Source of the DNA: Galaxea fascicularis
Lineage: Eukaryota; Cnidaria; Anthozoa; Scleractinia; Euphylliidae
Reading direction: 5' to 3'
Assembly (NCBI GenBank): GCA_948470475.1
Contig: OX419343.1
Location: 9,030,768-9,094,767, forward strand
Length of the DNA: 64,000 nt
Shown here: piece after piece, positions 27,701 through 39,700 of the stretch
Position numbering within the stretch: position 1 is the stretch's first letter
Layout: each line of letters starts with the position of its first letter
Translations under genes and position numbers: made by a program
Notes under the pieces: model-generated
What the model was told of the DNA's origin: nothing
Databases searched by the model: none
What the model saw: only the letters and a program-made list of their open reading frames with translations

Positions 27701-30700
27701 ATCTTTTTACTGCATTTTTTCAATGTCCTATGCATAGTTATCAATTGTGCCAAGTTTAAAAAAAATCTGGGTAGTACTTCCTTTTCAAGGGAATTAGCTT
27801 AAGGGAGAGCAAACTGCTTTGTTTTGGGCGAGGTATCTCACATTTGGGTAGACTCACTGTTTGACACAGCAACTTAGTGACATCTAGTTTTTTCCTTTTT
27901 TCCAAGTTTGTTTGTTGTGTCTCCCGTTCTCGATTTCTAGGCTTGAACGATCGAGCGCTAGAGGCCGGATACACGTGGAGCGATAGGAGTCCTGTTAGCT
28001 TTCTAAACTGGCTTCCTGGTGAACCTAATGATGACAGCTTTATCGAGAATTGTGTTGAGATGTCTGCTGGCAGCTTCTTGTGGATAGACAATATTTGTAC
28101 CAAGTTTAATAGCTACATTTGCAAACAACCTTTAGGTACTGTATGTCGTTTAGGTGCTGTAGCGTTAGCAAACATTTAATCGTTAAGTTTGATGGGAGCG
28201 TGTTTGGTTTGGCTCGTCTTCAGTCGGACATGCAATCCCTGATTTGGAGAAAAAATGTTGAGGATCTCTTTTCCACTGTGTTCTTTAGGTAATGTTTTCT
28301 TTTAAAGCTATTGTAATCCTATGTAGTGATTACATCCCTTTGAAGTCGAAATTGTGGCACGCATGTTTCTGACTAGGTTTTGAACCTTAATGGAGGTTCG
28401 CATGTGTAAGGTTAATCAATATCCAGCCCAAATATATTTTCTCCACAAACCGTCTTCGTTGCGCGTCACAATCAAGTAATTTTTTGTAAGTTTTGAGCTT
28501 CTTCAGTCGAACCTCTATAGTACTGACTCTCGGAGTAGTTGCCCTCTAGTTCCCGTTGTGGAGGGATTGTAGTCGGACTGGCAGTTCTTTTATTGAAGCC
28601 TGGGTTCATGTGGTCAAGGAACTTGATTTTTCTTTCTGCTTTGTTTAGAATGTGCCGGAGCTTTAGGGATGGCCAGCGGTGATATCAAGAGGACCCAAGT
28701 TATAGCTAGTTCCAGTGCATCCTCTCTGTACAGTCCAGGAATGGCACGACTTAACTCGTCGAGAGCCTGGTGCGCGGGAAATGACACTATGGATCAGTTT
28801 ATCCAGGTATGTCAGCAGCAAAATATGGTGTACTTGGCTGATGCAAATTAAGTACCTTTTCCAAATGTCGACAGCTACCTTCTGCAGGTTTCGTCACCCA
28901 GCACCAAGTCGTATTCCATAGATTGAATTCAGGGCCGAGTTGCTCGAAGAATGGTTAGCGCTAACCATTGGTTAAGTTGTATCAAAACCTATAGGTTGTC
29001 ATGGTATTTAACCCCCCTTAGCGCTAACCATGCTTCGAGCAACTCGGCCCAGGACGATAGGGGCGCGGTAGGGCCATTCTCTCCAAATGTCTTGTATAGT
29101 AGTCTGCACAACTGGGCTCTTATTGCGAGTGCCATCCGACCTGTATGTACTGTATTTTACCCGTATTAACCCTTTTGTTTTACATAGCTTTTCATGGGTA
29201 CCTTTTGCTTAGTTTTAGAGCGTCTTGGCTCTATAACTTTGGTAGGTCGTGGGTTTGATATTCGCTTGAGGCTCAGAAAACGTTTTTGGGTATTTGACTC
29301 AGCTGTTGTTGACCGTGTACGCTGCATTCATACAAGCGAACTAGAATTTTTAGTTTCTTTGTTTGGTTGTTTTTGTTGATAGGATATTTTGGTCTCCTTA
29401 GTGCTGAAGTCACAAAACCTGCCACTATGAGAAATTAGACGTGTGTAATGTTCTATTCAATTGCCACCTTGTAGCTTAAGTAAACGTAATCCTCGGGACT
29501 TCTCCTTACAACATTCTACTTAAACTTTCATGAATCTATTCAGGTGGACTTCTTGACCGAGACACGGCTGTCAAAGATATCAACACAAGGATTCAACTTA
29601 AATGGGGTCAACAGCTATGTAAGTCTGTTTAAACTACAGACAAGTGAGGATGGGGTGAATTTTCAGACGTACCGGAAAAATGGAAAGGACTGGGTAAGAA
29701 AGCGATGTATTCACTATTTTACTAAAATTCTACTTCTGTATTTGAAGTATTGTAAAATTGGGTGTTTTTCGTCGAACAAAATAACAAAGTAACTTTAATG
29801 TTTCACTGAGAAACAATTTTCTTTGAATGTTTTTTCGTGGTTTAATTGTTTTACACACAAGACAAGAGGTTCACGCAGAAAATTTAGGGTGGAAATGTAT
29901 TTAAATTTGTTTTCGGAAATTCGGAAGGTCATTTACAATGAAATACTCTCTTTAAAAGAAGGGGTTAGTTTCTAGAAAAACTGTCCAGGGCGCTGCGTTG
30001 GGGGATAAGGAGGGGACGGGGCGGCGGTGATTCACGAAAATTTGGTTTTATCAACTGAGTGAATACTGTAAATTGGCCACCGCAAAGGGATTAAAAAATC
30101 TGACGTTTCGAGCGTTATCTTTTCGTCAGAGCTCTGATGAGCACAAGATAATAAATACCATCATAGAGAAGGGCTGCTTCCTCTTCTGCAGCAGTTAGAA
30201 TCACCTTGCAAAGCGTAATTAACACGGACAGAGGAAGGTGCTGGCCCCAGTTGTTCAAAGAGCGGATAACTCTATTCAGTGTATAAGTCGCTATCCATGA
30301 GCGGATAAAATGAATTGGAACTGACATATTTTATCCGCTAGATATAGTTAGCCGCTCTTTGAACAACTGGGGCCTGGCCGGTAGCTTTCATTTGAATGGA
30401 CGCAATTAAGGATTTCATCCAAAGATTCAAAAATAAGATTCCCTTAGCGCAGCGCAACAAATCGCAGTCAAGACAAAGTGCTGCTCAGAAGCTCTCAGCA
30501 ACTTTCCCTTTCGCACCCGTTGGTAATTGACAGTGACTGTTACGAAGATAGAAGTGAAGTACGTTTGACTGCCTCTTCTCGTTCGCTTGTTTTTTTTTCA
30601 GATATTTGTTGCAAATCGCGATGGCAATTCAGTTGTGACTTCCGCTGTTGAACCTTTAATAGATACACAATTGATCCGGCTAGTCCCAGTCTCCTGGAAG

Positions 30701-33700
30701 GGTTCTATCTGCATGCGATTGGAGTTCTATGGCTGTCCGTTTGGTACGTCATATAGTAAACACGTTTCGTTAAAAAGATACGATTGACTTTATTATATCA
30801 GTTATGGGTTAGCTATGCTATTCCTTTATGGGATGAAATCTATACGAGGGCTACAATATGCTAATATTCAACAAGCAGTTAGCATAAGAAAAGGTAAAGA
30901 CTCCAAAACTGAAAAAGAAGAACAAAGAACGAATCATTTAAGTATTTACGAAGAAGACTACAAAATGCTAAGGCCAATTTTTAAGCTACCTTCCTGTTTC
31001 ATTTCCAAAGATCAGATTTAATTGACAAAAAATCATTCATTAGGAAACGCGCAATTGTGTAATCGTTTGCTAGAAATATCTGTCTGTTATCTCATTTCGT
31101 CGTAAATGATCGCCTTTGCAGCCTGTGAGACGCCCCTTGGAATGCAGTCAGGCGTAGTCAAGGATAACTCCGTCTCAGCCTCATCCTCAAGTGACAACCA
31201 GCACAGGGCCACCAATGCTCGCCCTTCAAGCAGCGTTGGCTGGTGTGCAAAGGTAAGAGATATTTAGCCTATTCTTGTTACCTTACCTGAAGACAGTGGA
31301 ACTGATTGGTACTTTTGCGAATGCTGCCAAGAGTGGAGCTAAGAGAAAAGAGTTTGTGAGTGTTCAGTTTAGAAGACAGAATATCATTCGAAAAATTCAT
31401 CCCGGCCTTTTTAATGGACAACGAACGGACAGCCGTTTCTAACAGCGGTTCTTTGTACTAAATAGAGCGGAAAATCACAATTAGAATGTTCTTGACCGTT
31501 TTGAGGCAGCTGTTTTACAGAGCTGTTTAAACCCGCGAGCTATTGGATCAGGATCATACGCGTTGTTGGGCCGAAGATGCATTCGGAGTATTTGACCACC
31601 GTGTTAGTGTTATTGTGAGCTGATGGCACTTCAAACAAAAACATGCAACAACAGGAATCGCGGAGCGTTTTTGGGAATGGGGCAGGAACAAGGGGGGGGG
31701 GGAGGGGTTGTGGGGGGAAGGGGATAGCGCGAAGCGTAACTGCGTAAGATAGAGGCGTTAGTACATTAAGGTGTTACGGGGGCACGCTTCCCCAGGACAA
31801 TTTGAAATTCTTCGGTAATGGCTAGAAGTGCATCTATAAAACTCTCATCCCTTCAACGGTAAGGTAACTCATTGATTAATAAGCACTCCTAGCCCCATCC
31901 CCTAAACGGTTCCTGAACAACTACCAACAACACCCAACACGGTATTCAAACACCCTACCAGGCTTAAAACTGTAGGATGTTGGGCGCGTTTTCACGGAAA
32001 AGAGCAACATAAAATGAGGTACAAAGTTGTAAAATAAGTTTTACGCTAAAAGGAGTGTTTACTATTTGATGTAAAACAAGCCCTGTTCCCGACTCCCCAT
32101 CAATGGTGTTTCAGAGCGATTCTTCGTGTGAAATAGAAAGCAATTTCATTTTTTAGCTATCGTAACGCATGCTTTATTTTTTATGATAGTTATGTATCTT
32201 CCTCCATAGGTATCTGATACTCGCCCGTGGTTACAGATTTCATTTCCCAATCTGTATACGAAAATTACAAAAATCACCACCTGGGGAGGAGGGAAAGGAT
32301 CGGGTTTTGTCACTGTCTACCGGCTGATGTTCACTGTTGCGGCTGACGTCAATACTTGGGCAGACTACAAAGAAGGCGGGAAAATTAGGGTGAGTATCTC
32401 TTGAATTCACTGTGGTCACGTTTTTTTTGTAGATTATGGATGGCCGTGACGCCAGCATGGTATTATGTTCTATCTCAGTTCTGTTCCTGAGCTGCCCTTT
32501 GCATGTCGCCAAGTTGCATGTCATCTCCTTTTCGTACTGTGTTTCCACACCATGTTAGACCTTGCATATGTTCTATAACCGTTACCTTCCAGTAAAAAAA
32601 TAATGTTGCTGCTCTCGTATCATAGTCTGCCTTGAGATCGATCAGATGGTACTAATAAACTCGGACCTCGGAACTCGTAACCGTTACGAGTCTTCGGACA
32701 TGTTCGGTAGCGTTCGGGCGTTTTCGAGAAATCGTCGGAAGTCGCCGGAACATTTTTCGGAAATTCCGGTCACGAGGAGACGAAAATCTCACGCATTTGA
32801 CTTGGAAAAAGTTGGCAGGTATACATACCATGCGGGTCACCCTCAGATATTTTGTGAGTTAAGTTACTTGCACAACTTTTCATTATCTGTTAGTTGATAA
32901 TTTGTTGTCAAGAAACGTGTACCTTTGCGGATTTGGAACTTCACCCATTCAATTTCGAAGGAGAGCTACACCAAAAATAATCTCACTTGCGAGCTAATAT
33001 AAAGTTATTCCTCATTGCTTAATATATTTTCACCATTGAGGAAACTTTTACCACTGCTTTATAGAATTTTCGTGGAAACCAAGATGCGGTCAATCCAATG
33101 ACGCATCTTCTGGGAGAACCAATCATAACTCGTAACCTTAGCCTAAGGCCGCAGTCGTGGTCACCTGGCGGAGCCTGTTTGCGGCTAGAACTGTTTGGTT
33201 GTGAAGAGGGTGAGTTTTGCTTTGCTGTCTTTGTGTCTGTATATAATCTTCTTGCATAGTATTCCTTCCCCTTGAGCTAGTAGCTTGGCAATGAACGAAT
33301 AATTTATGACACGCATGGGAAATAAACAGTACTCGTTCTTAAGAACAAAGTTAGGTGGCAATTGCCAAGGAAGCATGAAAAAACAAAAAAACAAAAAACA
33401 AAACAAAAAAGAAAACAAAAAACCAAGCAAGGTATTGACATTGAAAACGTGGACGTTTGAATGCTACATTCTGTGGTATTTTAGGTGTGATGAGCACCAC
33501 TGTCAATTTCATTTTCCTAACACGTATTTTAAGTAACAGCGATGTAATTAAGGATGTACGAGCTTTATAGTGCAAGATACACCACCATTACTAAGTAACA
33601 ACTTAGTAATGGTGTGGTAATCTGACAACATTTTTGCCTTAATCGCAATTTTCAACCGTCACAACAAAACCCATTCAAGTCTCTGTTTAACCAGAAAGCG

Positions 33701-36700
33701 ACTTTTGTTGCGCACAGAAATCGGAGTAACTGAACGTTGCTTCCATTGAATGTTCGAACGAACTTTCGCGTGGAATTCAGAGATGAGATTGGGCAACCGC
33801 TGTCATTTCATTTATCTGCCCAACCCGTGAATGACACGTGAACAGTCTGTGGATACCGTGGATGTGTCTCTTGGTTTCCTACTGAGCGTGTGAACTTCAT
33901 CTTGCGTTTCTCTCGATGTGAATTTTTTTTACAACACTGAGCTAATATACTTATGTGTAATGTTTGTTCGGAGGTTATGAAACGATCAACAGTCTGAGAA
34001 AATACTGAATAGAGACCAAACGCGCAAGAGCTTCGCGCGGAGGATCCAATAGCATTTAAAAACTTTTTGCAGATCGATGAAATTTCCTTTAACGAGCTTT
34101 TGGAAATGAGTCCTAGTTCTTTCACGGTCCTACGTTATAATTAGTACTGTTTCGTCCGCCATGTCGTGCAAATCACGTGAAGAGAACCCCAAGTTTGATT
34201 GGTTGAAAGTGAACAACACACGTTCACATGTCGAATGCGAGTTTGCCAACTCGTGCAAAAGTTGGCGAGAATAGAGGCAAGTATTATTAACATGTTGCGT
34301 CGTTCACACGCGCTAACTTGACTTTGCCAATACGAGTTCGCCAACATTTGTTTGTCGTGTGAAGGCCGCAAAAATCCATGATTAGGTTGGCCTCCTGGAA
34401 ATGGTTTTGAAAGCTCGTTTTAAGCAAAGCGTAGCTGAAGCTTGGATAGCAAATTCTTTCTTTTTTTCTTGATGGAAAACTCTTTATGGATAGTTGAAAC
34501 TAATCTGGGTCGATTGTCACAAATTCATTCGCTAGCTTTATAGAGCATTGAAGGAGGCAGGAACGCGGAAGAGTCGGTGCTTTACCTGAGATAGTTACGT
34601 GTCCTCTCTGTGACGATTTACTTCCGGTCCACATTTACGTCACGTCTACCATGGCAACCGATCTTTATGCCATGCTTTCCGGTTTTGCACTCGAGCATCG
34701 TGTTGATTAAAAGAACTGTTTTTTAGTTCACTCCAGTGTGTCTCGATCTGTTCTTCCTAAGAACAACGCTACACTCTCCAACTATACTCCCTGAGACCTT
34801 TGAGCGGTTAAGTCGGCCGCCTTTTGGCTCGAACGCCACTTGCTCTGATTCTTTTTACAGTGATCGCTTTTTAAAGCAAATGTTTTGTTGAATTTCAGAT
34901 GTGCAACCCACACCTCTTCCTAGCATTTCTCCCTCAAGAAGTGGTCCGCCTCTGAAAGGTAAAAGTCCAGAATTTTTTCATTGCTTCTTTGACGATATAT
35001 TACATGAATTACCTGGGCACTGAAGGTGATAAATGGGCCAGTGATGAACTCAAACAACTTGTGTGGTGCAGTAAAGAGTGCCACAAGAGAGAAATGATCG
35101 TTAGCTTTCATCAGCATCGACCCCATTATGGACATAATATTCAGAAAAAAACAAAGTCGATAGTTTGACCAATTTTGTACAGGATAAATAAACAATAGTC
35201 TCCATTTGGCGCGAAAATATGCTCGGATATTTGTCCGTGGACTTAATCTGTTCCGCGAAGCGAACTGTGAGCTTCGAGGAACTGATAATATCCATGGGCA
35301 AATATCCGACACATTTTAAAAGCCAAATGGAGGCTATTGTGTTTATTTAGTATCCTTCAAATATTTTTCCTAACACGCATTTGGGCCGGAATGTTACCGG
35401 ATATTCCCTAGTTTTAGTTGAGGATCATTCAGTCACGTGACACGGTTAGACCAATCGCGTGAGAGCGAAAATATTTGATGGATTGTAATAAACAACACCA
35501 CATTCGCTTCGACGGTTGTTACTATTACAGAGTATATTTAAAAAACAGCGCCACGAAATCATCAACCGAATTTGAAAACATGAATGCCTGAGTATGAAGG
35601 TGAATTCATGTTCCCTTTCAGACGTGGTTTATTCCGGATCAGTGAGGCTTTCTAAGGAGGAATGGACTGACGAATATAAGGATGCCAAGAGCGCTGCCTT
35701 CAAACGTCTCGCAGCAAAAGTGGAGTCGTCGGTAGGAACTCAGTTTTGTTGATCGGTTTTTTTCCCGCGAGAATGAATATGTTGTGGCTCAATTTTGTCC
35801 CTGGTGTAAATTTTATCTGCCTTTGTTTTCGGGTATGGTAACGGAAGATAATTTAAACTAAGGATAAAATTGGGCCACAACATATTCATCCTCACGGTTA
35901 TATGAGAACTGCAGATCTTTATTATATCTCTCAGTTAGTACGCGCTTTGATTGGTCAATTTTGCGGGCCGTATTCTCCTGTACGGCCCGCTAAATTTGAA
36001 AGTTTCTTTTTTCGTTCGCCCGATTAATCTCAGAGATATAATAAATATCTTACTAACCTCCTTTCTCGGTCCATACTGTAAGTTACGGATCCTCGTTTTT
36101 ACCCGGCGTTTATTCATGGCCCGTGCGCTTTGCGCTTGGGCCATAAGCGAACGCGAAAAAACTCGATCCGTAACTTGCAGTACGGACCTCGAACTCGGTT
36201 AGTGAGAGGTATAAATACTTGGGTGGTCGTCGTTATTAGTGTAAGCAATTTAAAAATTTGTTTAAAAAAACCCAAAAGAACAAAATAAACTGAAAAAAGG
36301 GTTGTAGGGATTCCAACTCACGAGGTTTGAAGTATCGATTCAGTGCTCTACGAAAGAATTTTTCCAAGCATCAGCCGACTAGTCTTTTCTTCACATCATA
36401 ATAACCCGGGTATGATGAGCATATCATGTATATAGAATACCGCCGTTGCGAACGCTACTTTAAATGGCATCTGCGAAAAGATACCCTGAAAAAACGTAGG
36501 GTTGTACAGAATTCGAGCCCCCAAATGAGCCAACAAACCACCTAAGAGCTGGTCATTTTTTTCCTTTTTTTTCGAAACTGCTTCGGTTTAGTTCAGAACT
36601 GCGATGATCCCTGGTATCTTAAATCTTTGACCCTTAGTTCTTAGATACGATTTCCATGTATTCGAGTGGTATAGAGAATTAAACACATCGTCTATAATCA

Positions 36701-39700
36701 TATTTTCTTAGTTAAAAGAGCACTGTCATGCTATTTCGGTCCGCTGTAAGATGCAAAAAAGTCTTTAAATCAGAAAAAACAACAAAAATAATGAAACAGT
36801 TTATTTACTCAGGACTGTGTTACTACACTGAAACTAAATACTGTCTTCTTCTGTTATGGATAGTAAGGATGAAAGTGGATTGCATTGTGAAAATTTTAGT
36901 CTAATTTTTTCAAATTCTCGCACGTCATCCTGAAGCCATGCCCAAAATGTACCGTGGATTTCTTTTCCTGCAAAAAATCTTTCTCCTACATTGAAATCTT
37001 TATCCTACGTTTTAAGGAATGATTCAGCATGAGTAGAGATCATTAAGTGGCATTTATGTTAAGTTTGGGGTGGAAAACAGCAAAACTTCCATAACAGTGT
37101 CCCTTTAGCAAGGCATCCTTTAAACAAAATCCCAATTTCCAACATTAAAGATGATGTCGTTGAGAACAGGAACAACCGCCTGCGTTCTTATCTACTTTCT
37201 CTTCTTTTCCAATAGATAACCGAAGTGTATTCCGGAGTAGATAAAGCGTCACTGGCATTTTTATATGTTAACGTTACAGGTTTCAGGTACGTGTTATGTT
37301 TACATAGAATTGTCGATGACCGGGGAGAAATGTAGGTGGGCGATTGTTCGCGCCAAACGTTCACGTGACCTTTTGTTTTCGGATCGCATGTCTGTTGTTG
37401 TGTCTGGACGACGCTCCGGCTCGTGAATAAATCGTTGAACAGTTGACCATTTTTGCCGTCCCGTTTTGCGTTTTTTCATTTAGGAATTCTTACCACAGTC
37501 AGGCTCTCAACTTTCGCTTATCCAGACATCGTGATCGGTTTTTTTGAACCGCAAACCTTGTTTGGTTAAATTTGGACATTATAGTTTTCCTGTGAAACTG
37601 TTCAACGGTCAAAAGCAACCTAGGGCTCCTGCCTACTCTCCCAAATTAAATAGTATATATTGTCATGTAGCTCTTGGAGACCTATGTTTTCATTGGCCCT
37701 ATGACCTGTAGTTTCCTTTGTCATCAGGGCTAGGGGTATTGTTTGTATTGTGTCATCTATTGTTTCGCTTTCCAATCATAGAGCTCGTCTGAAAAGCTGC
37801 GGGGTGTCTCAAATTAAACGGCAAAATAAAAAATAATCTTAGCAGGAACATTTCCTTCGATTTAGTCCAATTGGCTGTTCATCTATTCATCGGCAGACTT
37901 AGCCCATATAAAGCATATACAGAGAAAGTTTCAATTGCGTGTTAAAAATATTTATTGTTTATCTTGGGTTTGCATTGCTATTTTCTGCGATTGGCAAGCA
38001 AATAAAAACGCACCTCTTTTTCAACCAGTGAGAAGCAAGACCAGAACCAATTGCTGGCATGCATTTTCCGTGCATGCCTCCGTGTATTTACATGTATTTG
38101 CTTCGAATACCGATTGGTTCATAGCGCTGTTTGCGTCTTTTCTGATGGAACAGGGAACTTGCTTCGATTTTTGTTTTATGGCACTCGGTTCTTATTGGAG
38201 TCATGGCTCGAGTCCTGGCATTGCCATGTTAGTTTATATGTAAGTGCTAATAAGGAAATAACTGTGGAGCTCCGCTTTTAGCGCTGTTTGCGTCTTTTGT
38301 GATGGAGCAGGGAACTTGCTTTGATTTTTGCTTTATGACACTCAGTTGATTGGCATAACCCTTTAAACCCTAATCAACCCTGATCAACATCAAATTTCTC
38401 CTTGTAATATCAACGCTCTAGAAAACATAGTGGTCACGAGAATTAAGTATGAAGTTGCTTGATATTTTAACAATTTCTCCCTACTGGCAACAAATGAGAA
38501 TTAAAGTTTTGATCTTAGGATTTTAAGGATTGATTTGTTGACTGTACACTGACTGTCTTTTCCTTTGAAGGCGTGGCAGTGTTGTAGTGTTGTTCAATTT
38601 GAGGTTCATTGGGGACATAGCCAACGAACTTGGTGCAAATATTACCAGTAACCTTGTCAACGCTGTGAGAACTGGAAGCCTGGGGAAACTGAAAGTTGAC
38701 CCAAACTCGCTCAGTATCACAAAATCTGGTGCGTATCCAAGGATGTATATCTTATAATACTGTACTCTTGTTGTCTGTATCTGTATAACACGAAGAAGGC
38801 TTCCCATTTCTCAGTTGAGAAAGGGAGATGGCGTATTTTTTAAGCGCTTTGTTCAAGGAAGAATGACGCAACGAGGTAAAGCACTTTTCTAAAGAGGTGA
38901 CAGGTACGAAATCACCATGAAGTACCTAGTACAGCGTGATTAACAGCGTCACTTAAAAGGTATTGTTAACTACGATCTTGGACAACTTGGAAAATAGACC
39001 TCTTTTTCTGAGCCGAAATCCTTCTTCAGTATGCGTGGTTTATTGTGCTCCGCCTCAGACAAAGAACATGAAATGAAGTGGTTGTCAAAAATTTAAAGCC
39101 GTCGTTATTCTAACTTTTAGATACCGGTGACCAGGGAACCGCTGCAGCTCGGACTGGGGGTGAGTTATGTTTGTTTGAACTCAACTGAGAAAACCAGTTT
39201 CGCACGATTTAGACGGTAGAGATAGGTAGAAAACTAGTCCTTGGAAAGGATCCAGACCTAGAGGTAAGGTGGGGACTGTTTTTGCCCTTTAGTGGTTTTT
39301 GGCGTTTTCCTCGATTTTGAGGAAAGGTAGGAGGGGGGGGGGCACCCTGGGCCCCTCCCCTGGATCTGCCTCTGGGAAATGAACCATCACTCCGATGGGG
39401 AAACATCAACAAGAACTGCAACAACAACAGCTGTAGCAACAGTAACAGCAATAATATGAATGACTGCTTCTTACCCGTGTGAAATTCAAAGAAGCACACC
39501 AAGAATAAAATATGGCGGGAAATGGGATTAAATCATTCCTTCCCTCCCCCTCCCACCTGCATGCACTTGAGCCGCCTTTTTGGAAAATAAGGATATTTTA
39601 GTTTATCGATATATATTTGTCTCTGGGAATGTTTACTTCCGGTTAAAAGTGATGTTTTGATAAGGTGGCGTAATGACGACGTCATTGTGATGTCAGATGT

